From: Paenibacillus tyrphae
GTDB lineage: Bacteria; Bacillota; Bacilli; Paenibacillales; NBRC-103111
Assembly: GCF_027925525.1 (NCBI RefSeq)
Contig: NZ_BSDJ01000004.1
Span: 305,298 to 369,297 of the forward strand
Length of the DNA stretch: 64,000 nucleotides
Direction of reading: 5' to 3'
Positions 16,727 through 26,115 of this stretch are shown here, one piece after another. How positions within the stretch are numbered: the stretch's first letter is position 1; each line of letters starts with the position of its first letter. The position numbers and the translations under genes are program-made. The notes under the pieces were generated by a model. It was not told where the DNA came from and made no database searches. It saw only the letters and a program-made list of their open reading frames with translations.

Positions 16727-16767
16727 AAACATGCAGTCTTCCGTGGGCGGAAGGCTGCATGTTTTTT
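16727..16767. terminator. Bidirectional terminator between pfkA and the peroxiredoxin gene
   Basis: ACATGCAGTCTTCC / GGAAGGCTGCATGT stem with A-rich and T-rich flanks, between convergent genes. Confidence 0.9.
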
Positions 16768-16781
16768 TCATACGTTAGGAC

Positions 16782-17228
16782 TTATTCCGAGTCCCGGGCT
16801 AACGCGGCCACAATTTCAGCGGTAGGACGGTTTCCTCTTGCCGCATACCGAATCGTGCCGTCCCGGCCGATGACATAGACGATGCGCTGCTGCCCAAGCA
16901 GACCGAATAACGTCTGGCCCACATCGTACAGCTGGCGGATCGCCTCTCCGGAGTCGGTGACAAGCGGAAAATCGTAGCCGAACTTTTGCGAGAACTGCCG
17001 GTGCTCTTCGAGCGAACCGGGATTGACGCCCAGCACCAGCGCATCATAATCGGCATACTGGGCTTTGGAATCGCGCACGGCGCAAAGCTGCTTCGTACAG
17101 ATGGGCGTGTTGTCCTTCGGATAAAATATAAGCACGATGGGCCGTTTCCCCAAGTGATCGGTTAACCTTACCGCACCTTGCGTGCTTTCTGCGGCAAATG
17201 CCGGAGCCTTGGTCCCGATGGCAAGCAA
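16782..17228 (-). CDS. Peroxiredoxin, BCP (thiol peroxidase Q) type
   Basis: About 148 residues of the AhpC/TSA-BCP family, which reduces peroxides using thioredoxin-like donors. The peroxidatic Cys lies in YPKDNTPICTKQLCAVRD (TPxC), with a second Cys five residues on as in atypical two-Cys BCPs. Start TTG 17228 (MLAIGTKAPAF) is preferred because AGGAGGAGGAAG is 6-10 nt upstream; the frame upstream of it codes for no sensible protein. The C-terminal part (GRDGTIRYAARGNRPTAEIV) is slightly diverged from the standard BCP end. Confidence 0.88.
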   Translation of the reverse strand: MLAIGTKAPAFAAESTQGAVRLTDHLGKRPIVLIFYPKDNTPICTKQLCAVRDSKAQYADYDALVLGVNPGSLEEHRQFSQKFGYDFPLVTDSGEAIRQLYDVGQTLFGLLGQQRIVYVIGRDGTIRYAARGNRPTAEIVAALARDSE

Positions 17229-17319
17229 AAGGCTTCCTCCTCCTATGATGACGAAGTACATTAGTTGTATTGTAACGAATTGCTGCCGGGGGAACAAGGC
17301 ATAGACATGCTCGCGGACG

Positions 17320-18351
17320 CTACAGTGAAATATAAAACTCGACCAAATGCTCCCAAAGCTGTTTTCCGGCGTATGACTTGTAGTTCATCTGCGTAGCGCT
17401 GCCCATGTAATAAGTAAACGGCTTATTGCTATGTTTGCGGAAGGTCGTTTCATATTCCTTGTATAAGTTATATCTATCGGGCTTGCTTGCGTCACCGTCG
17501 ATTTCCATGTCAACGCCGATGTTTGCGCTTCGGAGCTTGATATAACTATCGTTGGCAGGAATAATCGGCTTGCCGTCCGTGTAGCTCAAGTACCCGTTTG
17601 TTATGCTTTTGTCCACAACCAGCAGCGGTACTTTGTTTCCGTCAAAATAGTAATGCGGCTGAAGCAAAACGACATCGGCGATATTTTCGTTAATGACGTA
17701 AGCAAGGCGTTTCAATTGATCGTTATGAGGGGTGACATACGGAGCCCATGCCACATTGAGGCTGCCGTTGTTTTTGGCCCATTGCTTGATCGACCTCATC
17801 GTTTTGACTACGGTGTTATCGTTCATGTTGCTTTGCAATGTTTTGGTCCAGTTCGCCCCCGTATATTTCGTGCCGGTGTCGGGGCCGTCCAAATAAATGT
17901 TTTCGAAGTTGATATAGACGCCCTTCACATGCTTGTCCCAGTTGGCTTGTCCGACGGCCTTTTTAACCGCATCAAGAAATCCGGTAATGGAGGCATCGTA
18001 TGTGCTTGCGCTGCTGGTCGAGTTTCGTGACGGGGTGGAGATCCAAAGCTTGGCTTGAGGATTGGCCGCGACGATTTTATTGGCCTGATTGGCGAAATCC
18101 GTTACATCCGCTGAAGTTGCGGTCGTTTTGGTCGTTACGATAATGAAATGGTCCGCGCCTTTGGATAGATTGACAATATCCTCGGTCTTGTATTCCGGTT
18201 GGTTCGAGCCCGTATAGACCAATACGGATCTCATTTGCAGATTTGAGGAAGCTTGGGCTTCGGTAGTGAGCCCTGCTGCCCCGGCTAACAGAACGGAACA
18301 ACATAAAAGAGACAGACACCATGCTTTTGCCTTTTTCACAAATGAATTCAC
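17320..18351 (-). CDS. Secreted DUF4855-like protein
   Basis: A 343-residue exported protein. GTG start (18351) follows GGAGGGAAAACA. A signal peptide covers about residues 1-34 (basic start, hydrophobic core, AQA cut site). The mature part has the order of motifs I associate with DUF4855: a GVYINFENIYLD strand, NVAWAPYVTPHNDQ, ADVVLLQPHYYF and GVDMEIDGD. These suggest a TIM-barrel-like carbohydrate-active fold common in Paenibacillus. Activity is unproven. Monocistronic with a recognisable promoter at 18387-18415. Confidence 0.65.
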   Translation of the reverse strand: MNSFVKKAKAWCLSLLCCSVLLAGAAGLTTEAQASSNLQMRSVLVYTGSNQPEYKTEDIVNLSKGADHFIIVTTKTTATSADVTDFANQANKIVAANPQAKLWISTPSRNSTSSASTYDASITGFLDAVKKAVGQANWDKHVKGVYINFENIYLDGPDTGTKYTGANWTKTLQSNMNDNTVVKTMRSIKQWAKNNGSLNVAWAPYVTPHNDQLKRLAYVINENIADVVLLQPHYYFDGNKVPLLVVDKSITNGYLSYTDGKPIIPANDSYIKLRSANIGVDMEIDGDASKPDRYNLYKEYETTFRKHSNKPFTYYMGSATQMNYKSYAGKQLWEHLVEFYISL

Positions 18352-18386
18352 TGTTTTCCCTCCGTGATATCATGGTTTATATTTCC

Positions 18387-18415
18387 ATATTATGCATTTT
18401 GTTTTGCTTCTTCAA
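18387..18415 (-). promoter_or_regulatory. Promoter of the DUF4855-like gene
   Basis: On the minus strand TTGAAG (18410-18415), 17-nt spacer, TAATAT (18387-18392). Confidence 0.6.
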
Positions 18416-18683
18416 ATCTTTAATTTGTCTCTAATTCATTCAAATCGAGAAGCGGCATCACTCTATCGGCACTTGCTTCTTCCGGCCGATTTCGGTAGGA
18501 TGGGGGAGCGACCCATTTTCATAGAATGGGGGGGCAACTGCGTTGTACATATATAAGCTGGACGTCGAATTGCAGGAGCAGCCCGTCCGTGCTGTCATGA
18601 AAGCGAGCGCTCAAAGGCGCAGGTTATGTGATTGAGAGCAAAGAGCAGTAAAACATTAGATGAAGCAAAGGAGCAGTCAAACG
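18416..18683. other. Intergenic region between two divergent genes
   Basis: With the promoter and leader at 18352-18415 this makes a gene-free stretch of about 330 nt. It holds a small CCCATT/AATGGG hairpin near 18510-18530 but no recognisable coding frame or clear -10/-35 pair for the FMN reductase gene. Confidence 0.5.
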
Positions 18684-19217
18684 ATGAAAATTACGATTAT
18701 TGCGGGAAGCAACCGTAAAGAGGCTACGAGCACGCAGCTGTGCCGATATATTGCGAAGCTGCTGGAAGAGAAACAGTGTCAGGTGACTTTGTTCGATTTG
18801 TATGAGAAGCCGCTGCCGTTCTACAATGGGGACCTTGATCAGACGGATGCGAATATCGTTGAGCTGAGACAGCGTCTGCTGGAAGCCGACGGCATCGTGC
18901 TGGCGACGCCGGAATATCACGGGAGCATATCTGGCGTCCTGAAGAACGCGCTCGATTTTACCGGCTTCGATCACTTCGACGGCAAGGTGACACTGTCGGT
19001 CAGCTCGGCCGGGGGAGCCGTCGGTGTCAGCTCGCTGCAGCAACTGCAGACGATCGTGCGCAACCTGCACGGCATCAACTGCCCGGAATGGATATCCATC
19101 GGCGGAGCGCAGCGCAGTTTTACATCGGAGGGCGAGCCGGAGGATGCGAAGACGCGGGAGCGCGTGCTGAAGACCGTCGGCTATTTCGCACAAATGATTT
19201 CGACGTTTCGGAAATAA
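18684..19217 (+). CDS. NAD(P)H-dependent FMN reductase / azoreductase-like flavoprotein
   Basis: A 177-residue flavodoxin-like protein of the FMN_red family. The FMN phosphate loop is IIAGSNRKEATS, and TPEYHGSISGVLKNALDF contains the family signature (PEYxxSxxxxLKNxxD). Such enzymes reduce flavins, quinones, chromate or azo dyes with NADPH. ATG 18684 is preferred, with AAAGGAG about 10 nt before it. The ung gene follows 28 nt downstream and is probably co-transcribed. Confidence 0.88.
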   Translation: MKITIIAGSNRKEATSTQLCRYIAKLLEEKQCQVTLFDLYEKPLPFYNGDLDQTDANIVELRQRLLEADGIVLATPEYHGSISGVLKNALDFTGFDHFDGKVTLSVSSAGGAVGVSSLQQLQTIVRNLHGINCPEWISIGGAQRSFTSEGEPEDAKTRERVLKTVGYFAQMISTFRK

Positions 19218-19245
19218 TCGGGAATGAAAGGGGAGTGAGATCGCC

Positions 19246-19953
19246 GTGGCGGCGATATTACAGAACGATTGGGCTCCTTTGCTGGAAGACCAGTTTCAGG
19301 CACCTTATTATCACCGGCTGAGATCGTTTTTGAAGCAGGAGTATGCCACGCGTACGGTATACCCGGATATGCACGATATTTTTAATGCCCTTCATTATAC
19401 TTCTTATGCGGATACCAAAGTGGTCATTCTCGGACAAGACCCGTATCATGGCCCGGGACAAGCGCACGGTCTGAGCTTCTCGGTCAAGCCAGGAATCCCG
19501 GCACCGCCTTCGCTGCAAAACATATTCAAAGAGCTGCAAAGCGACCTTGGCTGCTCGATCCCGGATAACGGCTGCCTGGTGCCTTGGGCCGAGCAGGGCG
19601 TGCTGCTGCTGAACACAGTGCTTACCGTACGGCAGGGCGAAGCGCATTCGCACAAAGGGCAAGGCTGGGAGACGTTTACCGACCGTGTCATTTCGCTGCT
19701 AAACGAGCGGGAGAAGCCGATCGTGTTCGTACTCTGGGGAAACCCGGCCCAGCAAAAAATGCAGCTCATTACCGAGCGGCGCCACTTCATCGTGCGGTCC
19801 GTTCATCCGAGCCCGCTATCGGCGCATCGCGGCTTTTTTGGCAGCCGGCCGTTCTCGCAGGTCAACGATTTTCTGCGGAGCATCGGCAGCGCGGAGATCG
19901 ACTGGCAGCTCCCGAATCTGGGCGTGCAAAGCCGCAGCAGCGGCACGGCCTGA
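19246..19953 (+). CDS. ung: Uracil-DNA glycosylase, family 1
   Basis: A 235-residue family 1 UDG, which removes uracil from DNA in base excision repair. The water-activating Asp is in GQDPYHG (D65), the minor-groove intercalation loop is HPSPLS near residue 186, and LLNTVLTV and FVLWG are as expected. GTG start with GGGGAGTGA upstream. The C-terminus is about ten residues longer than Bacillus Ung. It follows the FMN reductase gene and ends at a bidirectional terminator. Confidence 0.96.
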   Translation: MAAILQNDWAPLLEDQFQAPYYHRLRSFLKQEYATRTVYPDMHDIFNALHYTSYADTKVVILGQDPYHGPGQAHGLSFSVKPGIPAPPSLQNIFKELQSDLGCSIPDNGCLVPWAEQGVLLLNTVLTVRQGEAHSHKGQGWETFTDRVISLLNEREKPIVFVLWGNPAQQKMQLITERRHFIVRSVHPSPLSAHRGFFGSRPFSQVNDFLRSIGSAEIDWQLPNLGVQSRSSGTA

Positions 19954-19969
19954 CCTTTTTTACAAATGT

Positions 19970-20010
19970 AAAAGCCCGCTCCTTTCGATGTGGAAAGGAA
20001 GCGGGCTTTT
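19970..20010. terminator. Bidirectional terminator between ung and the DUF4015 gene
   Basis: AAAGCCCGCT...CTTTC / GAAAG...AGCGGGCTTT stem flanked by A and T runs. Confidence 0.9.
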
Positions 20011-20034
20011 CGCTTATCTCGCAGGCGAGGCTTT

Positions 20035-21213
20035 TTACTTGTAATCGACATCCGGCGTGTACGTATTGACGGCGTTCCATAGCAGGAACTCTTCGGTGCC
20101 GTTATCTTTCAGCGCACGGATTTGCTCTTCAATCTCTTTTTTGCCGTAACGGACGTGACCGGGAACCCAAGTGGCGGTGAAATCTTGAATCCATGGCCGG
20201 ACGACCGGCTTCAGCGATTGCAGCGGATCTAGCTTCTTGGTGGTATCCTTCATCGCCCCGTTGATCGTTACGTAGGGTGCGGCATCCGGCACCTTGGCTC
20301 CGAACCAACCGTTCGAATAGTGGCTCGGATAAATCATCGGGCAGATGACGTCGACGTTCTGGGATATTTTCTGGAAGTCTTGGCCGATGCCTTCGGCGGC
20401 CGGTACGGAAGCGGCGTAGCCGAAGATATCAACCGATACCCGGACTCCCAAAGGGGTGAGCTGCTCCCGGGCGTACTTCACGAATTCGGCAACCGCTTCG
20501 ATGCGGGAGCGCTCGTCTTTATCGTACTTTAGCGTATCGGCCCGCTTCTCGAAGCCTTCCGGGAACCGGACGTAGTCGAACTGAATTTCCTTGAAGCCTG
20601 CCTTGGCCGCTTCTTTCGCAATTGCGATATTGTAGTCCCACACTTCTTTCTTGTACGGGTTCACGAAGCTGTCCGGCGGATTTTTGCCGTTGCCCCAGAG
20701 GGAGCCGTCCGGATTTACAAAAGACAGATCAGGCCGTTTTTTTGCCAGAACGGTATCTTTGAATACGACGATGCGGGCAATCGGGTATACCTTGTGCTCC
20801 TGCAGTGTGCTCATCAGCTTCGGCATGTCGGTAATAATTTTTTGCGTCGTGTCCATCGCATTCAGTTCGGGATTGCCGGTATCGTACGTTATGTACCCCC
20901 AGTCGTCCTTCAAGTCGATGACCATCGAATTCAATTCGGTATCGTCCATTAGCTTCAGCAGCGTATTCATACGCGAGCCGCCTGCGCTGTGCGCCGTGAC
21001 GTAAATGCCTTTGACCTTCGGCGCATCTTTCTGCGGGTCCTTCTTGTCCACCGGAGTCAGTCGGTCGAACAGATTCCCGTCGGGGGAAGGCTGCTGGGCG
21101 ACGGCAGTTTTGGAATCGATCGAAGCTTGGGCCACCTGCTCGAATGTCGCATCGGGATGATCGGCGCTGACGCCCCCCCAGGCCATGAGGAACGCGGCCA
21201 ATAAAAGTTCCAT
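20035..21213 (-). CDS. Exported glycosidase-like protein, DUF4015 family
   Basis: A 392-residue protein with a short N-terminal hydrophobic export segment and a TIM-barrel DUF4015 (putative glycosyl hydrolase) domain from about residue 68. Markers are KGIYVTAHSAGG, MVIDLKDDWGYITY, IQFDYVRFPEGF, SVDIFGYA and VICPMIYPSHYSNGWFG. The acidic residues in DLKDD and FDYVRFPE are candidates for catalysis but unproven. AAGGAG lies 10 nt before the ATG. Likely acts on the cell surface or outside on polysaccharide. Monocistronic. Confidence 0.85.
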   Translation of the reverse strand: MELLLAAFLMAWGGVSADHPDATFEQVAQASIDSKTAVAQQPSPDGNLFDRLTPVDKKDPQKDAPKVKGIYVTAHSAGGSRMNTLLKLMDDTELNSMVIDLKDDWGYITYDTGNPELNAMDTTQKIITDMPKLMSTLQEHKVYPIARIVVFKDTVLAKKRPDLSFVNPDGSLWGNGKNPPDSFVNPYKKEVWDYNIAIAKEAAKAGFKEIQFDYVRFPEGFEKRADTLKYDKDERSRIEAVAEFVKYAREQLTPLGVRVSVDIFGYAASVPAAEGIGQDFQKISQNVDVICPMIYPSHYSNGWFGAKVPDAAPYVTINGAMKDTTKKLDPLQSLKPVVRPWIQDFTATWVPGHVRYGKKEIEEQIRALKDNGTEEFLLWNAVNTYTPDVDYK

Positions 21214-21327
21214 GGATCAGTCTCTCCTTGCTAGTTTGATATCTACCATTATAATAAAAGAGTCGGCAATCCGATAGAGAGCTTTGATAGTTTTTAAACG
21301 ACACCTCAAAAAAGGACCGATATCCGG

Positions 21328-22485
21328 ATGAACAAACAAATCTGGACGCTGCGGGGGCTAAACTTCTCCTACTATGCGACCACTGCTGTCCTCTTGCCGT
21401 TTCTGCCCATTTACTTCGAAGGAAAAGGCTACTCTTCCTCACAGATCGGGCTGCTTATGATGATCGGGCCGTTTGTGACGATCTTCGCCCAGCCGATTTG
21501 GGGATATTTGAGCGACCGTTACCAGACGCTAAAGCTGATCATCTTCGGGTTGTGGGTCATGACGGTATTGTCGAGCATCGGCATTTTCGAGACGAGCGGG
21601 TACACCCTCGCGCTGCTCTTTACACTGCTGCTGTATTTCTTCATGCAATCATCGGTGCCGCTGCTCGACACGGTGTCGATTAAATCCGCGCTGCAAGCCG
21701 GGAAAAGCTACGGTTCGATCCGGATGTGGGGCTCGATGGGATTTACATTGCTGGCGCTATCGTCCGGTTATATATTGGACGCTCTAGGCGGGATGAACAG
21801 CATTCCTTATGTATATTGGAGCATCTGGGTGCTGCCTTTCGTGCTGCTCGTATTTCTTAAAGACGAGAAAGGAACGGGAGAGCGCATTTCTCTTAAGGCG
21901 CTGGGCAGCTTGTTCGGAAACAAGCCGTTCTTGTGGTTTCTGCTGCTGATCTTCATACTCATGGTGCCGCACCGGATGAATGACGGGCTGTTTGTCCTGT
22001 ACTTGAAGGATTTGGGGGCTACGGATTCGATGGCCGGATGGGCTTGGGCGCTTGCGGCCGGGGCGGAAATTCCGACATTTGCGCTGCTCGGTCGTTATAT
22101 GCACCGGTTTCACGAACTGGCGCTGCTGGGGATCGTCGCAGTGCTGTACACGATCCGCTGGCTGTTGTACGGCTGGATATCGGACCCGTCCGTTTTGATG
22201 TTATTACAAGCAACGCATTGTATGACGTTCGCCGCCTTTTGGATCGTTTCGGTGCAATATGTCGTTCGGCTCGTGCCGCAAGAGCTGCAATCTACGGGCC
22301 AGTCGATGCTATCCATGGTGTTTCTGGGGCTTGCGGGCATTGCCGGCGGATCGGTCGGAGGCTGGATCAAGGATGAATGGGGCGGCTCGTACATGTATTA
22401 CATGGGAGCGGGAATGGCTTCTATCGCAGCGGTGCTGCTGCTTGGTACCCATGCGTATTACCGCAAAAAAAACCATCCGTCCTGA
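21328..22485 (+). CDS. MFS transporter, paralogue of the gene at 10887-12077
   Basis: A 385-residue, about 12-helix MFS_1-like protein. It starts LRGLNFSYYATTAVLLPFLP, has SDRYQTLKLI as the loop 2-3 motif, SYGSIRMWGSMGF in helix 5, and HRMNDGLFVLYLKDLGA in helix 7, all aligned with the paralogue 10 kb away. Substrate unknown; relatives include HcaT/LacY-like permeases. Its stop lies within a hairpin shared with the convergent tatA gene. Confidence 0.82.
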   Translation: MNKQIWTLRGLNFSYYATTAVLLPFLPIYFEGKGYSSSQIGLLMMIGPFVTIFAQPIWGYLSDRYQTLKLIIFGLWVMTVLSSIGIFETSGYTLALLFTLLLYFFMQSSVPLLDTVSIKSALQAGKSYGSIRMWGSMGFTLLALSSGYILDALGGMNSIPYVYWSIWVLPFVLLVFLKDEKGTGERISLKALGSLFGNKPFLWFLLLIFILMVPHRMNDGLFVLYLKDLGATDSMAGWAWALAAGAEIPTFALLGRYMHRFHELALLGIVAVLYTIRWLLYGWISDPSVLMLLQATHCMTFAAFWIVSVQYVVRLVPQELQSTGQSMLSMVFLGLAGIAGGSVGGWIKDEWGGSYMYYMGAGMASIAAVLLLGTHAYYRKKNHPS

Positions 22486-22500
22486 TCGGACGAATGGTTT
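22470..22500. terminator. Bidirectional terminator, MFS gene / tatA
   Basis: AAACCAT-CGTCC / GGACG-ATGGTTT hairpin overlapping the MFS stop codon. Confidence 0.75.
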
Positions 22501-22513
22501 CATCGTACTGCAA

Positions 22514-22762
22514 TTATTTATTCGCTGTCGGCTGAACGGGTTCGCTTGCCGACGAAGCCGCTGGAGCCGCCAATTCTTTTTTCGGGGCTTCGGGCTCCGG
22601 AGGATTATCGTCGGAACGGCCGCCGTTGCCTGACGTTGCATCTTTAAATTCGCGGAACATTTTGCCGAAACCGCGTCCGAGCTCCGGAAGCTTGTTCGGT
22701 CCGAACAAAAGCAGAGCGACGAGAGCGATCAAAATGATGTGCCAAGGGGATAATGCTCCCAT
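22514..22762 (-). CDS. tatA: TatA/E-family twin-arginine translocase subunit
   Basis: An 82-residue protein with one N-terminal membrane helix (WHIILIALVALLLFGP), the hallmark FGPNKLPELGRGFGKMFREFK amphipathic helix, then a Pro/Glu/Ala-rich disordered tail. It forms the pore of the Tat pathway for folded proteins. No tatC lies nearby, so it is either an orphan TatA or works with a distant TatC. GGAGGTG precedes the ATG by 10 nt. Confidence 0.93.
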   Translation of the reverse strand: MGALSPWHIILIALVALLLFGPNKLPELGRGFGKMFREFKDATSGNGGRSDDNPPEPEAPKKELAAPAASSASEPVQPTANK

Positions 22763-22887
22763 AGTGTAAGTACACCTCCGAAATGGTATGATTTAATCAT
22801 ACCATTTATTTAATTGTACTATAACACATTTTTGTTACAAAAAGACAACGATTTTAGGGCAGTCCTAAAAAAATTTAAGAAAATAAA

Positions 22888-24687
22888 TCAGGCCTCGTGT
22901 TCGTTCAAAAAGGTAAGTCGCACTTCTTTCAAATTCATCAGCGCCGTGCCGGTTATCGTAATCGGCTTGACCGTTAGCGTATAGGTGCCGGGTACGGGAA
23001 TGCGCGCCGTTCCAAGCTCGTCGCTTCCGAAATCGTACCAACCCCCTGTCGGGTGCACCATTCCTTGGAGCCGCTGGCCGCACAGCTCTACGTGATACGT
23101 TCCCCCGGCTTCGCCTTCCGCTGCTCCGTAAACGATCGTTACCCGGCAAGTTCCAGGCGTTTCTGCGCGAAACGTCCACTGGATACTGTCCGTGGGATTA
23201 ACCCAGTTTGTTACGACGTCGCGGTCTCTTTTGCCGGTATCGTAACGCAGCTCGCGACCTTGGATGTCGCCGTCGAAGGCGCCGAACCGGTTGACATAAT
23301 CGTGCTCCAGCAGCCGTTTCATCGGATTGGCGTCAATCGCACCTTCGTATTCGACAACGACTACGGTGACATTCGGGTTAAGCGGCTCGGCAGGCACCTC
23401 GATTAACGCGTCCTCTGCGTTCAAGCGGTTATGGGCGAGTGGGCGCCGCTCTGGATCGGCTAGCAGGTAAGCGCTCAAGACGTCGTTGCGCAGCCCCGGA
23501 ACGACGAGCCGCCCGCTCGCAGGCCATTCGAATACGTGCAGATAGAGGAGCCCGTCCTTTGTCGTGCAGCGCCCCCACTGAGGCTTGCCAATCGGGCTTC
23601 CGGTCGTCCCGTATACGCTCTCGCCGTTCGTTTTCATCCATTGTCCGAGTTCGTGCAAAATATGCTTTGACGGTTCGTCGAATTCGCCTTCTGGTGTCGG
23701 ACCTACGTTCAGCAAGTAGTTGCCGTTCAAGCTGAACACATCGATCATGTTGTGGAGAATGCTAGTAACGGATTTCCAGTTGTGATCCGTTTTCTTGTAA
23801 CCCCATGAATCATTCATCGTGTGGATCGATTCCCAGTCTTTGCGGTTGATCCGGATGTGCAGCTGATTGTCGCCGGAATTGCCGTAATCCCCGAAGCCGT
23901 CCCGGCGCACGCGGCGGTTCACCAGACAATCCGGCTGCAGGCTGCGGACCGTATCGACAAACCTTTGGCCTTGCTCGTCGGTCACCTTATGCCCGCAATC
24001 GAACCATACGATGGGGACGTCGCCATAGCCGGTCAGCAGCTCCCGGACTTGCGGAAACGCCTTTTCCTCCAAATACCGCTCATACCGCGTAAATTTGTCC
24101 TCATCGTTCACCCACGATTCCAACGAGTCCCATGCCCCGATATTGTTCGGATAGTCATGCGTGTTGCCCTGGGAATCGGGGTGATGCCAGTCCATCGAGT
24201 GGGAGTAGTAGAAGCACAGCTTGATTCCTTCCTTGCGGCAAGCCTCCGCTAATTCTTTCATCGGGTCGCGGCTGAAAGGGGAGCGCTTAACGATATTGAA
24301 ATCGTCTGCGGCCGAATCGTATAAAGCAAAGCCGTCGTGATGCTTCGCCGTGATCACGATATATTTCATACCGGCATCCTTGGCCGCGCGCACCCAGGCC
24401 TCCGCATCGAAGCGGACCGGGTTGAACGCTTCCGCGAGCCGCTCGTATTCCTTCACCGGAATTTGTCCACGCAGCATAATGTGCTCTCCGTAGGCGCCCG
24501 GCACCGTCCGTCCTTTCCAGACGCCGCCCAGCAGCGAATACAATCCCCAGTGGATGAACATCCCGAAGCGCGCCTCCCGCCACCAAGCCAGCCTGTGGTC
24601 CTGCAGCTCTTCCTGCGGAAAGGGCGGGTTCGTCCGATCGGCCGCTTCCGCTTCCGCATTATCCATGTACATATCCCGTTTGATCAT
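22888..24687 (-). CDS. GH29 alpha-L-fucosidase, cytosolic
   Basis: A 599-residue GH29 enzyme releasing fucose from fuco-oligosaccharides by a retaining mechanism. The N-terminal FGMFIHWGLYS, YIVITAKHHDGFALYDS and the nucleophile region PIVWFDCGH (Asp after WF) define the family, with LNVGPTPEGEF after it. A C-terminal beta-sandwich of about 130 residues resembles a carbohydrate-binding module. No signal peptide is seen, so it likely acts on imported substrate. TGGAGG precedes the ATG. It diverges from an AraC-type regulator, its probable controller. Confidence 0.92.
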   Translation of the reverse strand: MIKRDMYMDNAEAEAADRTNPPFPQEELQDHRLAWWREARFGMFIHWGLYSLLGGVWKGRTVPGAYGEHIMLRGQIPVKEYERLAEAFNPVRFDAEAWVRAAKDAGMKYIVITAKHHDGFALYDSAADDFNIVKRSPFSRDPMKELAEACRKEGIKLCFYYSHSMDWHHPDSQGNTHDYPNNIGAWDSLESWVNDEDKFTRYERYLEEKAFPQVRELLTGYGDVPIVWFDCGHKVTDEQGQRFVDTVRSLQPDCLVNRRVRRDGFGDYGNSGDNQLHIRINRKDWESIHTMNDSWGYKKTDHNWKSVTSILHNMIDVFSLNGNYLLNVGPTPEGEFDEPSKHILHELGQWMKTNGESVYGTTGSPIGKPQWGRCTTKDGLLYLHVFEWPASGRLVVPGLRNDVLSAYLLADPERRPLAHNRLNAEDALIEVPAEPLNPNVTVVVVEYEGAIDANPMKRLLEHDYVNRFGAFDGDIQGRELRYDTGKRDRDVVTNWVNPTDSIQWTFRAETPGTCRVTIVYGAAEGEAGGTYHVELCGQRLQGMVHPTGGWYDFGSDELGTARIPVPGTYTLTVKPITITGTALMNLKEVRLTFLNEHEA

Positions 24688-24844
24688 CGAGAAGCCTCCA
24701 TCTGTTCGCGGTTCGTCGGTACCGCGTTGCTTACTCCCATTGTACCCGGCATATGTTATAATCCCTATGGATGCGGTTAACGCTTATTTGTACGAAATGA
24801 ACCTTTTTATCGAACCGTCAAGTTACGCTTTTCGAGGTGCTGCG

Positions 24845-25708
24845 ATGTCTAACAACGAACCGGATTTCTCACTGCTCAGCCATTTGTTGAAGGATATGAA
24901 GACAGAATTGCTGAACGCAAGATGGAGCAAATGCAATCCCGACTGGATTCAAAAGCCGTTCACCCCCGCGTACAGCAAAATCTATTACATCTGCGAAGGG
25001 GAAGGGCGAATGACGGTCGGCGGGCAGGAGCTGTTTCCCCTGCCGGGGCAGCTTGTTTTTGCTCCGGCCGGGCTGGTGCAATCGTTCTCGGTTATCGATC
25101 CGGCACAGACGTATACGATGTATTGGTGCCATTTTACGTCCGACTTGAATTGGACAGGGTTATTTTCGTTGTTTAAGCTGCCCTATTGTTTGACGGCGCA
25201 GGAGCCCTCTGAAGCGATTGCCTTGTTCGAGAGGCTGGCGGACGAGCATAACGCGAAGAAAGGACCGGCTAGGTCGATCCGGATCGAGGCGGCTCTGCTC
25301 GGCGTCATTGCCTGTTATCTGGAGCAGGCGGTGTTGAGACAGAAGGAGCAGGCGGGCCTGTCATTCCGTCACAGCAAGCTTGGCGAGGTGCTGGACTACA
25401 TTGACGCGCATTTGGCCGAGGAGATAACGATTGCGGAACTGGCCGACATCGTGCATCACCATCCCAATTATTTTGTGCGCTTCTTCAAGCGCCAGCTCGG
25501 GACGACACCGATGACGTACATTTACGAGCGCCGGCTCGAAAAAGCGAAGCAGCTCATCGGTTCGACCGACATGACTATCGGCGAGGTGGCGCAAGCGACA
25601 GGCTTTCACGACCTGTTTCATCTATCCAAAAACTTCAAAAAATCCGTCGGCATCGCACCCACGGAATACCGCAGCTTGTCCCGCGGCTTGCAGCTGCCTT
25701 CCGAATAG
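24845..25708 (+). CDS. AraC-family transcriptional regulator
   Basis: A 287-residue regulator: an N-terminal cupin-like sensor domain (YYICEGEGRMTVGGQELFPL, PGQLVFAPAGL) and a C-terminal double helix-turn-helix AraC domain (about 190-280; IAELADIVHHHPNYFVRFFK, IGEVAQATGFHDLFHLSKNF). ATG 24845 is preferred, with GAGGTG 5 nt before it; upstream in-frame codons overlap the divergent fucosidase gene. Divergent arrangement suggests sugar-responsive control of the fucosidase. No transporter gene is adjacent. Confidence 0.9.
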   Translation: MSNNEPDFSLLSHLLKDMKTELLNARWSKCNPDWIQKPFTPAYSKIYYICEGEGRMTVGGQELFPLPGQLVFAPAGLVQSFSVIDPAQTYTMYWCHFTSDLNWTGLFSLFKLPYCLTAQEPSEAIALFERLADEHNAKKGPARSIRIEAALLGVIACYLEQAVLRQKEQAGLSFRHSKLGEVLDYIDAHLAEEITIAELADIVHHHPNYFVRFFKRQLGTTPMTYIYERRLEKAKQLIGSTDMTIGEVAQATGFHDLFHLSKNFKKSVGIAPTEYRSLSRGLQLPSE

Positions 25709-25720
25709 GGGCATAAAACA

Positions 25721-25766
25721 AGACCGCTCTTCCTGCCACCGTACAGGCGGCCGAAGAGCGGTCTTA
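25721..25766 (+). terminator. Terminator after the AraC-type gene
   Basis: AGACCGCTCTTC / GAAGAGCGGTCT stem followed by TTAT; probably works in both directions. Confidence 0.8.
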
Positions 25767-25790
25767 TACATGTTATGACGCTTTACTCCT

Positions 25791-25979
25791 TCAATGAAGG
25801 AAGGCGTCCCTTTGATGTTCCGAAATGCTGTATTGAATAATTTCCATGGCATCCTCTGTTTCGAGAGCTTCCAGCCCGTTGCGCAGCACGATCTCCGATT
25901 CGAGCTCACGTTTCTTAAGGAATGGATACAGCTCCGGCGTCAGCCTCATGACAATGGTTGCCAACTTTACGGTTTCCAC
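25791..25979 (-). CDS. Small hypothetical protein, 62 residues
   Basis: GTG at 25979 follows AAGGGTGATGCTT. The protein begins METVKLATIVMRLTPELYPF and is rich in charged helix formers (KKRELESEIVLRNGLEALET). The strand-then-helices look could suit a ribbon-helix-helix-like DNA-binding protein, but that is a guess. Support is only the ribosome binding site and intact frame. Confidence 0.5.
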   Translation of the reverse strand: METVKLATIVMRLTPELYPFLKKRELESEIVLRNGLEALETEDAMEIIQYSISEHQRDAFLH

Positions 25980-26115
25980 AAGCATCACCCTTCCCGTCAT
26001 CTGTTGTTTAGAGATCAGGACTTACGAGTAATTCAGGTTAAGCCTTGGAAAAACGGTATGAAATTACTCTTCAATTATAGCATAATGCTGAAGGTCTATG
26101 TACCGGAAATTTTGC

